NCBI GenBank assembly: GCA_039984715.1
Contig: JBDWUA010000020.1
Coordinates: 1 to 64,000, forward strand
Length of the DNA: 64,000 bases
Direction: 5' to 3'
Source of the DNA: JABSSA01 sp039984715
GTDB lineage: Bacteria; Pseudomonadota; Alphaproteobacteria; Rhodobacterales; Rhodobacteraceae
Below, piece after piece: positions 8,769-16,960 of the stretch. Below the pieces are notes generated by a model. That model searched no databases and was not told where the DNA came from. It was given only the letters and a program-made list of their open reading frames with translations. The stretch's first letter is position 1, and every line of letters begins with the position of its first letter. Made by a program: the position numbers and the translations under genes.

Positions 8769-9818
8769 ATGGCAAGAGTGTCACTGGAAGGTGTACGCAA
8801 GACGTATCCAAACGGATTTGAAGCCGTGCAGACCTGCAGCTTTGATATCCCAGACGGAGAGTTGGTGGTTCTGGTTGGACCATCAGGATGTGGCAAATCA
8901 ACGTTGCTGCGTATGGTCGCTGGATTGGAAGACATCACCGAAGGCATCTTGCATATCGGTGACCGGGTTGTGAATGACGTTGACCCGGCGGATCGGAACA
9001 TCGCGATGGTGTTCCAAAACTATGCACTTTATCCGCATATGACCGTTGCCAAAAACATGGGCTATGGGTTGAAGAACCGTGGCGATTCCAAAGATGAGAT
9101 CGCGAAAAAGGTCGACGATGCGGCGAAGATGCTGAACCTTGAGGAATTCTTGGATCGTCGTCCCAGCCAGCTGTCTGGTGGTCAACGCCAACGGGTGGCC
9201 ATGGGGCGCGCCATTGTTCGTCAGCCTGATTTGTTTTTGTTTGACGAACCGCTGTCCAACCTCGATGCGAAACTGCGCAACCAAATGCGTATTGAAATTC
9301 GCGCATTGCAACGCCGGCTTAATACGACGTCGATGTATGTGACCCATGATCAAGTCGAAGCCATGACCATGGCCGATCGTATCATCGTGCTGAATGGCGG
9401 ACGCATTGAACAAATGGGCACGCCTGCTGAAATCTATAACACCCCCGCTTCGACCTTTGTTGCCAGCTTCATGGGCGCTCCGCCGATGAACATTCTCAAA
9501 GGGAACAGCAACGGCGCGACAACGCAATTGGACGGCGGGATGGTTGTTCAGGACGCCGCCAGTTCCGAAGGTGAAGTGTTGGTGGGTATTCGACCCGAAG
9601 ATGTCAAATTGGGCGGCGATGAAGCCGCTGGTTTGAACTTTGACGTTCAGATCATCGAAGAATTGGGCGCTCAGCGTTTGCTGCATGGCACGTTAAGCGG
9701 GCAAACATTCTCGGTCGCGATCAACAAAGACGAAAGCGCATCAACGGGAACGACTCCTGTCACTGTGAAACCAGGTGCGATCCACTTCTTTAACGCCAAA
9801 GAAGGCCGACGTTTGTGA
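8769..9818 (+). CDS. ugpC: Glycerol-3-phosphate ABC transporter ATPase UgpC
   Basis: A 349-residue cytoplasmic ATPase that powers UgpAE. Walker A GPSGCGKST is at residues 37-45, signature LSGGQ at 135-139, then Walker B LFLFDEPLSNLD and the switch histidine in YVTHDQ. The C-terminal ~110 residues form the TOBE/MalK-type domain, with the GIRPEDVKLG motif. Its stop overlaps the next start (GTGA), coupling the phosphoesterase to the transporter. Confidence 0.93.
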   Translation: MARVSLEGVRKTYPNGFEAVQTCSFDIPDGELVVLVGPSGCGKSTLLRMVAGLEDITEGILHIGDRVVNDVDPADRNIAMVFQNYALYPHMTVAKNMGYGLKNRGDSKDEIAKKVDDAAKMLNLEEFLDRRPSQLSGGQRQRVAMGRAIVRQPDLFLFDEPLSNLDAKLRNQMRIEIRALQRRLNTTSMYVTHDQVEAMTMADRIIVLNGGRIEQMGTPAEIYNTPASTFVASFMGAPPMNILKGNSNGATTQLDGGMVVQDAASSEGEVLVGIRPEDVKLGGDEAAGLNFDVQIIEELGAQRLLHGTLSGQTFSVAINKDESASTGTTPVTVKPGAIHFFNAKEGRRL

Positions 9819-10816
9819 CAGGTCAAGTTGCACGTCTGCCCGAGGTTTCACGGGCAGACCAAGCAGCAATGTTAAGCGCGCCACGTACGCGCGAGGCCCT
9901 TGCGGATTTGCTGCCACGCCTTGCGGCGCGCGACGTCCTTGAGGTCGGGGGGGCTGGCACACAGTCAGAGCTTTCTGGCAAATTGCGCGTTGCAGCATGG
10001 AATGTTGAACGCTGCATGTTCCCTGAAAAAAGCGCGGATTTACTGGCCAAACACGGGGTCGACATTGTTTTGTTAAGCGAAGTCGACAACGGCATGGCGC
10101 GCACAAAACAGCGGAACACTACTGCTGAAATGGCATCCGCACTGAACATGCAATACGCCTATGGTCTGGAATTCTACGAGATGGGATTGGGCGGCCCGAC
10201 CGAGCTTGCCTTTTGTTCAGACGACACAAACCTGCTGGGGTGGCATGGCAACGCCATTATGTCGTCGGTGCCCTTTGATGCCGTCAAACTGATCCATTTG
10301 GATGATGGCGGATTTTGGTTCCTGACCGAACCGGGTATGTCGGGCAATTCAGATCAACCGCGTTTGGGTGGCCGTATGGCCATAGCCGCGTTGATCCCAA
10401 CCCATTCTGGGCAAATCTGTTTCGTATCGACCCATTTGGAAAGCAACGCCCAAGGCCCCTATCGTCTTGCCCAGTATCGCGCTTTGTTGGACGCAATCGA
10501 CGCATTCGCACCCGGTTGTCCTGTTCTGATTGGGGGCGACCTGAATACAGGCAATCACATGCCGCCTGATTATGACTGGCAAAGCGAAGACTTGTTCGAA
10601 ATGGCGCGTCAGTCCGGTTACGATTGGGACATGACACCGCCCGGTGTGACGACCCGGCCCAGCCTGATAACGCCACACCCGACGCGCCAGATGAAGCTGG
10701 ACTGGTTTTGCAGTCGCGACCTCAATGGATCCGCCCTGCCTCTGGTGCCCGCACTGGACCTCGACGGCAGTCCGCTGTCAGATCACGAATGCATTTTGTG
10801 TGATATTCAGCTTTAA
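9815..10816 (+). CDS. Endonuclease/exonuclease/phosphatase (EEP) family phosphoesterase
   Basis: A 333-residue metal-dependent phosphoesterase. EEP motifs appear in order: AAWNVERC, VLLSEVD, GNAIMS, FVSTHLES, LIGGDLNTG, KLDWFCSRD and the final LSDHECI with its catalytic His. No signal peptide is seen, so it is probably cytoplasmic. The GTG start overlaps the ugpC stop, making it the fifth gene of the ugp operon. I infer that it hydrolyses glycerophosphodiesters brought in by Ugp, in place of the usual UgpQ (GDPD family). DNA or inositol phosphate substrates are alternatives. Confidence 0.85.
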   Translation: MTGQVARLPEVSRADQAAMLSAPRTREALADLLPRLAARDVLEVGGAGTQSELSGKLRVAAWNVERCMFPEKSADLLAKHGVDIVLLSEVDNGMARTKQRNTTAEMASALNMQYAYGLEFYEMGLGGPTELAFCSDDTNLLGWHGNAIMSSVPFDAVKLIHLDDGGFWFLTEPGMSGNSDQPRLGGRMAIAALIPTHSGQICFVSTHLESNAQGPYRLAQYRALLDAIDAFAPGCPVLIGGDLNTGNHMPPDYDWQSEDLFEMARQSGYDWDMTPPGVTTRPSLITPHPTRQMKLDWFCSRDLNGSALPLVPALDLDGSPLSDHECILCDIQL

Positions 10817-10817
10817 G

Positions 10818-11675
10818 TCAGGTGAATTTCCGAAACAGGCGTGATCGATCGAACGCTGTTTCCAGCTCGTCCGCGCGCTCCTTGACGGAATCCCACGATG
10901 CTTCTTGTGTGGCGGCGATCAGACATTCGACCAGAAGCAGCAGCCCCAAACCTGAATCCCACGCGGATGGCACATTGATCCGCGCCGCAAAGGTATAGGC
11001 CGCATAGCGTTGGATCGGTGATCGCCATTGATCCGTAAACAGCGCGATTTCGGTGCCACGCTCATGCGCCATTTCCGCCAACAGCAGCGTTGAATTTTCA
11101 TAGCGGCGCACGTCAAACAAGATCAGCGTGTCCTTTTCATCCAGATCAAGAACGCAATGCGGCCAAGACGCTTGTGGCGGGATGAACGAAACATTCGGGC
11201 GGATCATTTGCAGATGCAAATACAGGTTTTGCGCCAGCGTTCCGCTTAATCTCCCCCCCGCAATCTGTATACTGCGTTCTGGGTCTGCCACACGATCACA
11301 GAAGGTTTTGAACTCGGCCGCATCGATGTGATCCAAGGTGGACCGCATATTGTCAGCAGCGGCTTGGGTGTATCGGTTCAGAATATGTTCTTCTGGCAGG
11401 CCCGGAATCATATGCGCGCGTTTTTCAACGGGGTTCGATATGATCTCGGCCAATTCGGACCGAAGCGCGGATTGAAATTCGGGGTACCCAGAAAAGCCGA
11501 TTTTTTGCACCATTCGGGCGACTGTCGGCGTCGACACCTGCGCCAGTTCAGCCAATTCTGTGATGCTGCCCAATCCCGGAATCGGGTAATTGTCCAAAAT
11601 GGCTTCGGCCAATTGCCGTTCTGCACGGGTCATGTCATCGCCACGTGCTTTTATGATTTCGGCAATGGTTGGCAT
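10818..11675 (-). CDS. RpiR-family transcriptional regulator
   Basis: About 285 residues. The N-terminal RpiR helix-turn-helix (SITELAELAQVSTPTVARMVQKIG) is followed by a SIS sugar-phosphate-type sensor domain (SIQIAGGRLSGTLAQNLYLHL onward). Start MPTIAEIIKARGDDMT at 11675 is chosen; longer in-frame starts would run through the divergent promoter. It is divergent from the amidohydrolase/TRAP/ligase operon and almost touches the end of the ugp operon. It most likely controls the divergent operon; effect on ugp is less likely. Confidence 0.9.
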   Translation of the reverse strand: MPTIAEIIKARGDDMTRAERQLAEAILDNYPIPGLGSITELAELAQVSTPTVARMVQKIGFSGYPEFQSALRSELAEIISNPVEKRAHMIPGLPEEHILNRYTQAAADNMRSTLDHIDAAEFKTFCDRVADPERSIQIAGGRLSGTLAQNLYLHLQMIRPNVSFIPPQASWPHCVLDLDEKDTLILFDVRRYENSTLLLAEMAHERGTEIALFTDQWRSPIQRYAAYTFAARINVPSAWDSGLGLLLLVECLIAATQEASWDSVKERADELETAFDRSRLFRKFT

Positions 11676-11700
11676 GTTTAGAAATCCATTTTGATGAGTA

Positions 11701-11710
11701 TTTGTACAAA
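11701..11710. promoter_or_regulatory. Palindrome TTTGTACAAA in the rpiR/amidohydrolase divergent region
   Basis: Perfect 10-base palindrome 25 bases upstream of the RpiR start and 55 upstream of the divergent gene. It is a candidate RpiR operator by position. A second perfect palindrome, AAGAATTCTT, lies at 11739-11748. No experimental consensus is implied. Confidence 0.4.
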
Positions 11711-11738
11711 CGACACCAGCCTGTGTCAATTTATTCAG

Positions 11739-11748
11739 AAGAATTCTT
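11739..11748. promoter_or_regulatory. Palindrome AAGAATTCTT, second candidate operator
   Basis: Perfect 10-base palindrome 16 bases before the amidohydrolase ATG at 11765. It would overlap the likely promoter or leader of that operon. Confidence 0.35.
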
Positions 11749-11764
11749 GACAGCCGCAACATGC

Positions 11765-12553
11765 ATGGAGAAAACTCTTCAGATGAGTTGGGGAACACAC
11801 GATTCGAGATTTGGCGAAGCTGTATCAGTTTTGCCCGCACCACTGGATGCACCAGTGTTGTTGGTGTGCGAACATGCCTCGAACTTCATCCCGGAACCGC
11901 TTGATAATCTTGGACTTACTGACGACGTAAGGCACAGCCACATTGCGTGGGACCCCGGCGCTTTGGGTGTTTCAACACGATTGGCCGAACACATGAATGC
12001 GCCCCTTGTCGCTGGGTGTGTGTCACGGCTTGTCTATGATTGTAATCGCCCGCCAACGGCACATGACGCGGTCCCTGCACGCAGCGAAATCTATGACGTG
12101 CCCGGCAATCAGAACCTGACCAAAGACGCGTTGACGCAACGTGCAACTGAAGTCTACGTACCTTTTCGCGACTGTTTATCAGCGGAAATAGCGCGACGGC
12201 CTATGGTTCAGATTCTGGTGACAATCCACAGTTTCACGCCGATCTATAATGGCACGCCTCGCGAGGTTGGCATCGGTATCTTGCATGGCGATGACGACCG
12301 GTTTGCCTCTCAGATGATGTCACAAATGCCCGCGTCGGATCATTTGATTGAACTGAACCAACCTTATGGGCCCAGTGACGGTGTCGCGCATACTCTGAAC
12401 TTGCACGGCGCACAGAATGGTCTGTTGAATGTCATGATCGAAATCCGCAACGATCTGATCACCAGTCCCAAGGACCAAGCGGTACTGGCCGACATGCTTG
12501 CGCCATGGATCGAAGGAACCCACAAACACATAGTGCAGGAGGCAATGGCGTGA
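11765..12553 (+). CDS. N-formylglutamate amidohydrolase family protein
   Basis: About 262 residues. Family motifs: VLLVCEHASNFIPEPL with the metal His/Glu region, SHIAWDPGALGVS, VSRLVYDCNRPP and ILVTIHSFTPIYNG. Known members release glutamate from N-formyl-L-glutamate in histidine breakdown, but no hut genes are nearby. I infer that it hydrolyses another acyl- or gamma-glutamyl compound produced by the downstream ligase and dehydrogenases. The start is uncertain: ATG 11765 or 11783, the latter with GGAG about 12 bases upstream. It overlaps the next gene (GTGA). Confidence 0.85.
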   Translation: MEKTLQMSWGTHDSRFGEAVSVLPAPLDAPVLLVCEHASNFIPEPLDNLGLTDDVRHSHIAWDPGALGVSTRLAEHMNAPLVAGCVSRLVYDCNRPPTAHDAVPARSEIYDVPGNQNLTKDALTQRATEVYVPFRDCLSAEIARRPMVQILVTIHSFTPIYNGTPREVGIGILHGDDDRFASQMMSQMPASDHLIELNQPYGPSDGVAHTLNLHGAQNGLLNVMIEIRNDLITSPKDQAVLADMLAPWIEGTHKHIVQEAMA

Positions 12554-13134
12554 TTGCGATGATGCTGCGATATGTGCGCGTTGTTGATGCTGTGAATTAC
12601 CGCCTTGGCCGCATCATGATGTGGGGTTTGTTCGTGATGATGGGCATTCTTCTTTGGTCCTCGATTTCAAAGACGTTCTTCCTGCCCTCACTTTGGACCT
12701 TGGAAATGGCGCAATTTGCCATGGTCATCTATTATATTCTGGGTGGGCCCTATTCGATCCAAATGGGATCCAACGTGCGTATGGATCTGTTTTACCACGG
12801 CTGGAGCGATCGGCGCAAAGCGTGGTTTGACGCCTGCACAGTGCTGTTTTTGATCTTTTATCTTGGCGTTTTACTGTACGGCGGACTTGGGTCCACATCC
12901 TATTCCTTGGGATATTGGGGGACCGAACCCGTTTCCTTTTTCACGGGCCTTGTAACAGGCAGCGAAGAGATTGGCCGTCTGGAACGATCCTCCACCGCGT
13001 GGCGTCCGTTTATCTGGCCCGTCAAATCGCTGATGGTATTCGGGTTCTTCCTGATGTTGCTGCAAGCGATTTCCGAGCTGTTCAAAGACATTGCCCGGCT
13101 AAATGGCCATGACGTCGCAGGTGTCCGCACATGA
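12550..13134 (+). CDS. TRAP transporter small permease (DctQ type)
   Basis: About 194 residues with four hydrophobic segments (for example RIMMWGLFVMMGILLWSSI and SLMVFGFFLMLLQAI). WTLEMAQFAMVIYYILGGPY fits the DctQ family. The GTG start has AGGAGG 7 bases upstream and overlaps the preceding stop. Compared with many DctQ proteins it has an inserted loop (GLVTGSEEIGRLERSSTAWRP) before the last helix. It partners the large permease that follows with a 4-base overlap. Confidence 0.9.
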   Translation: MIAMMLRYVRVVDAVNYRLGRIMMWGLFVMMGILLWSSISKTFFLPSLWTLEMAQFAMVIYYILGGPYSIQMGSNVRMDLFYHGWSDRRKAWFDACTVLFLIFYLGVLLYGGLGSTSYSLGYWGTEPVSFFTGLVTGSEEIGRLERSSTAWRPFIWPVKSLMVFGFFLMLLQAISELFKDIARLNGHDVAGVRT

Positions 13135-14450
13135 GCCAAGAATACATCGCCGTTTTCATGTTCGCATCGATGATGCTGATGCTGTTCACCGGACAACGCG
13201 TTTTTGGTGCGATTGGTGCGGTGGCCTCAGTCGCTGTGATATCGCTTTATGGCACTGGCGGCATAGACATCCCATTCACCGCTGCGATGAAGCTGATGAA
13301 ATGGTACCCGTTGCTGACGCTGCCGATGTTCATTTTCATGGGCTACGTGCTCAGCGAAAGCCGGCTGGCGGATGACCTTTATCGCATGTTCCATGTCTGG
13401 ATGGGACCGATCAATGGCGGCTTGGCCATTGGGACCATCGGTCTGATGGTGCTTGTGTCCGCGATGAACGGGCTAAGCGTTGCGGGGATGGCCATTGGTG
13501 CCACCATCGCCCTGCCCGAACTGTTGCGTCGTGGATACGACAAAACCATGGTCACAGGTGTCGTTCAGGCCGGATCGAGCCTTGGCATTTTGGTGCCGCC
13601 TTCTGTCGTGCTGGTGCTTTATGCGATGATTGCACGCCAACCCGTGGGTCAACTGTGGTTGGCCGGGGTCATTCCCGGGCTGATGATGGCCACGATGTTT
13701 GTCATTTATATCTGGCTACGATGCCGGGCACGGCCTGAGCTGGGCCCTGCGATGAAAGACGCCCACGAAGTCAGTCGGTCAGAAAAGTTTAGACTGCTTG
13801 CGGCAGGTGCCCTGCCCTTGATCATTTTTGCGGCGATGATGGTCCCCTTCGTGAACGGTTGGACTTCGCTTGTCGAAAGCTCTGCGATTGGTGCTTTGGC
13901 GGCATTGGTCGTGTCCATATTAAAGCGCCGCATGTCCTGGAAAATTCTGGAAACCTGCACGCGTCAAACGTTGGGCATTTCCTGCATGTTCATGTGGATC
14001 ATTCTCGCGGCTCTAGGCTTTGGCGCTGTTTTTGACGGTTTGGGTGCTGTGCGCGCCATTGAAAACCTGTTCACTGAACAATGGGGGTTGGGGCCTTGGG
14101 CCATTCTGATCCTCATGCAGCTCAGCTTTATCATTATGGGAACGTTTTTGGATGACACGGCCATGCTGGTCATCGTTGCCCCCCTTTACGTTCCATTGGT
14201 CGGTGCGCTTGGGTTCGATCTGATCTGGTACGGCGTTCTTTATACAATCACGACGCAAATTGCGTATATGACACCGCCATTTGGGTACAACCTGTTCTTA
14301 ATGCGGGCCATGGCCCCCCCAGAGATCAGCTTGGGCGATATCTATCGATCCATCATTCCGTTTGTCGGCGTCATGGTCGTAGCCTTAGCCATCATCATGG
14401 CCTTCCCGCAAATTGCGCTTTGGCTGCCCGAATATGTTTATGGAAAATAA
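13131..14450 (+). CDS. TRAP transporter large permease (DctM type)
   Basis: A 439-residue inner-membrane protein with about 12 hydrophobic segments, the transport subunit of a Na+-driven TRAP importer. DctM family features: LPMFIFMGYVLSESRLADDLY, SAMNGLSVAGMAIGA and GSSLGILVPPSVVLVLYAMIA. Near the C-terminus are FLDDTAMLVIVAPLYVPL and MTPPFGYNLFLMR. The ATGA overlap with the small permease indicates coupling. The Q-M-P gene order is complete. Confidence 0.93.
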   Translation: MSQEYIAVFMFASMMLMLFTGQRVFGAIGAVASVAVISLYGTGGIDIPFTAAMKLMKWYPLLTLPMFIFMGYVLSESRLADDLYRMFHVWMGPINGGLAIGTIGLMVLVSAMNGLSVAGMAIGATIALPELLRRGYDKTMVTGVVQAGSSLGILVPPSVVLVLYAMIARQPVGQLWLAGVIPGLMMATMFVIYIWLRCRARPELGPAMKDAHEVSRSEKFRLLAAGALPLIIFAAMMVPFVNGWTSLVESSAIGALAALVVSILKRRMSWKILETCTRQTLGISCMFMWIILAALGFGAVFDGLGAVRAIENLFTEQWGLGPWAILILMQLSFIIMGTFLDDTAMLVIVAPLYVPLVGALGFDLIWYGVLYTITTQIAYMTPPFGYNLFLMRAMAPPEISLGDIYRSIIPFVGVMVVALAIIMAFPQIALWLPEYVYGK

Positions 14451-14504
14451 CAAGAATGCCCGCAAATGGGCGCATTTCAGCAACCCGACACAGAGGATAT
14501 TGCA

Positions 14505-15539
14505 ATGACTACAAGACGTAATTTTCTGAAAACCACAGCGCTTGGCGCGGCTGCGGCCCCCCTTGCAACGCCCGCTTTGGCGCAGGGCACCATCAAATGG
14601 CGTATGCAAACCTATGCTGGCCCTGCCCTTGCCGAGCATGTGATTGATCCCGCCATCAAGATGTTCAACACCATCGCGGGCGACCGGATGCAGATTGAAC
14701 TGTTTTACGCAGATCAACTGGTGCCAACAGGCGAGTTGTTCCGCGCCATGCAGCGCGGCACAATCGATGCCGTGCAATCAGACGATGATTCAATGGCGTC
14801 CCCAACCGAAGTCACCGTGTTTGGCGGATACTTCCCATTTGCATCCCGTTATTCGCTGGATGTGCCGGTTCTGTTCAACCAATACGGTTTGAATGAAATC
14901 TGGGACGAGGAATATTCAGCCGTCGGTGTGAAACACATCAGTGCTGGATCATGGGATCCTTGCCACTTTGCCACCAAAGATCCGATCAACAGCCTTGAGG
15001 ACCTGAAAGGCAAACGCGTCTTTACCTTCCCAACAGCGGGTCGGTTCCTGTCGCAGTTTGGCGTGGTCCCTGTCACATTGCCTTGGGAAGACATCGAAGT
15101 CGCTGTTCAAACCGGCGAACTGGACGGCATCGCATGGTCTGGCATCACCGAAGATTACACAGTCGGTTGGGCGGATGTGACGGATTATTTCCTGACCAAC
15201 AACATCTCGGGCGCTTGGGCTGGATCGTTCTTTGCCAACATGGATCGCTGGAACGAACTGCCAGAAGACCTGCAGACGTTGTTCCGCGTTTGCTGTGATC
15301 AATCACATTATTACCGTCAGTGGTGGTACTGGGGCGGCGAAGCATCGTTGCGTGTAAACGGTCCGAAAATGAAGCTGACCACAATTCCAGATGCAGAATG
15401 GGCGCAAGTCGAAGAAGCCGCTGTGAAATTCTGGGATGAAATCGCTGCGGAATCGCCCACCAAGGCGAAAGTCGTGGAAATCTTCCGCAAGTACAACGCC
15501 GATATGCAAAAGGCCGGACGTCCCTATCGTTACGGCTGA
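14505..15539 (+). CDS. TRAP transporter substrate-binding protein (Tat-exported)
   Basis: About 344 residues. The N-terminus MTTRRNFLKTTALGAAAAP is a twin-arginine signal, so it is probably exported folded. The mature start GTIKWRMQTYAGPALAEHV is typical of DctP-type proteins. EDLKGKRVFTFPTAGRFL is the family's helix-strand core, with GELDGIAWSGITEDYTVGW nearby. The start at 14505 has GAGG upstream. A stem-loop follows the stop. The ligand is unknown; the downstream enzymes suggest an amine or amino alcohol. Confidence 0.9.
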   Translation: MTTRRNFLKTTALGAAAAPLATPALAQGTIKWRMQTYAGPALAEHVIDPAIKMFNTIAGDRMQIELFYADQLVPTGELFRAMQRGTIDAVQSDDDSMASPTEVTVFGGYFPFASRYSLDVPVLFNQYGLNEIWDEEYSAVGVKHISAGSWDPCHFATKDPINSLEDLKGKRVFTFPTAGRFLSQFGVVPVTLPWEDIEVAVQTGELDGIAWSGITEDYTVGWADVTDYFLTNNISGAWAGSFFANMDRWNELPEDLQTLFRVCCDQSHYYRQWWYWGGEASLRVNGPKMKLTTIPDAEWAQVEEAAVKFWDEIAAESPTKAKVVEIFRKYNADMQKAGRPYRYG

Positions 15540-15550
15540 TTAAGAAACTG

Positions 15551-15573
15551 AGATGGGGCGACCTGCCCCATCT
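15551..15573 (+). terminator. Stem-loop after the TRAP binding protein
   Basis: AGATGGGGC / GCCCCATCT, a 9-pair stem with a 5-base loop, 11 bases after the stop. There is no T-run, and the glutamine-synthetase-like gene begins 38 bases later, so partial termination or 3'-end protection is likely. Confidence 0.65.
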
Positions 15574-15610
15574 TATCCGTCTGAATGACAACTATAGACT
15601 GGCAAAACGC

Positions 15611-16960
15611 ATGACGTTTCAGGAACTCAAATCCAAAATTGCTGACGGTCAAATTGACACGGTCTTGACCTGCATCATCGACATGCAAGGTCGATTGATG
15701 GGCAAAAGATTTCACGCCGAAGCGTTCTTGGAAATGGCCGAGGGCGAAACGCATTGCTGCAATTATTTGCTGGCCACTGATCTTGAGATGGCAACACCCG
15801 ATGGTTACGCGTCGACGTCTTGGGAACGTGGTTATGGCGACTACATCATGAAACCGGACTTGACGACTTTGCGCCCGGTGCCTTGGTTAGAAGGCACCGC
15901 AATTTGTCTGTGCGACCTGCTGGATCACAACACACACGGGCCAGTGCCTCATGCGCCGCGTGAAATTCTAAAGGCGCAGATCGCACGTGCCCAAGCGATG
16001 GGGTTTTCGCCCGTCATGGCAACCGAGCTTGAATTTTTCTTGTTCCAAGGCACCCATGACGACATCGCGCGTGATGGTTTCAAGCTGCAACCGATTTCGA
16101 ATTACAACGAAGATTACCACATCTTCCAGACGACCAAAGAAGAACCGATCATGCGGCCAATCCGCAATCATTTGCGGGCCATGGGCGTGCCTGTTGAGGG
16201 GTCAAAAGGCGAAGCAGAAGCCGGTCAAGAAGAGCTGAACATTAAATACGCCGAAGCCTTGGCAACGGCTGATCATCACACGCTGGCCAAGCATGCGATT
16301 AAAGAAATCGCGCACCAGAACGGGGCGGCAGCATCGTTTCTGCCGAAATGGCACGCGGATCGTGTGGGATCAGCTGCACATGTGCATCAATCGTTGTGGA
16401 AAGACGGTACAAACGCGTTTCATGACCCTGATCAACCGCTCGGCAAGTCGGTTCTGATGGATCATTACATGGCGGGTTTGATCAAATACGCACCTGATTA
16501 CACCTATTTCATGGCGCCCTACATCAACAGCTACAAACGGTTCGCGAAAGAGTCCTTTGCACCAACTCAAACAGTTTGGTCCGTTGATAATCGCACGGCT
16601 GCGTTTCGGCTGTGTGGCGACGGAACAAAGGGGGTGCGTGTCGAATGCAGAGTGCCCGGATCGGATATGAACCCCTATCTGGCATTGGCGGCGATGCTGG
16701 CCGCTGGCCTGAAAGGGATCGAAGAAAAGCTTGCCCTGCCAGCCCCTTACACGGGCGATGCTTATTCTGACGATGAACAACATCACATCCCACGCACATT
16801 GCGCGATGCACGCGAGACTTTGATCGCATCCGACATGTTGCGCGACGCGTTTGGAAAAGACGTGGTCACACATTACGCACGCACAGCCGAAGTCGAAATC
16901 GAAGATTTTAACCGTGTTGTGACCGATTACGAAATTGCCCGAGGGTTTGAAAAAGCATGA
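15611..16960 (+). CDS. Glutamine synthetase family gamma-glutamyl-amine ligase
   Basis: A 449-residue ATP-dependent ligase of the glutamine synthetase fold. Conserved metal and glutamate sites are seen: MATELEFFLFQ, GQEELNIKYAEAL, AAHVHQSLW, and the arginine loop VDNRTAAFRLCGDGTKG with VECRVPGSDMNPYLAL. Setting and divergence place it with the gamma-glutamylating branch (PuuA, IpuC, GlnA4 types) rather than housekeeping GlnA. Probable reaction: L-glutamate + amine + ATP giving a gamma-glutamylamide. It lies between the TRAP importer and two dehydrogenases, and its stop overlaps the aldehyde dehydrogenase start (ATGA). The amine substrate is inferred only. Confidence 0.85.
   Translation: MTFQELKSKIADGQIDTVLTCIIDMQGRLMGKRFHAEAFLEMAEGETHCCNYLLATDLEMATPDGYASTSWERGYGDYIMKPDLTTLRPVPWLEGTAICLCDLLDHNTHGPVPHAPREILKAQIARAQAMGFSPVMATELEFFLFQGTHDDIARDGFKLQPISNYNEDYHIFQTTKEEPIMRPIRNHLRAMGVPVEGSKGEAEAGQEELNIKYAEALATADHHTLAKHAIKEIAHQNGAAASFLPKWHADRVGSAAHVHQSLWKDGTNAFHDPDQPLGKSVLMDHYMAGLIKYAPDYTYFMAPYINSYKRFAKESFAPTQTVWSVDNRTAAFRLCGDGTKGVRVECRVPGSDMNPYLALAAMLAAGLKGIEEKLALPAPYTGDAYSDDEQHHIPRTLRDARETLIASDMLRDAFGKDVVTHYARTAEVEIEDFNRVVTDYEIARGFEKA

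Noticed and set aside
11765..12553. Histidine-utilisation (HutG) role for the N-formylglutamate amidohydrolase-like gene
   Set aside because: No hutU, hutH, hutI or hutF nearby; the operon is built around a gamma-glutamyl ligase and dehydrogenases instead.
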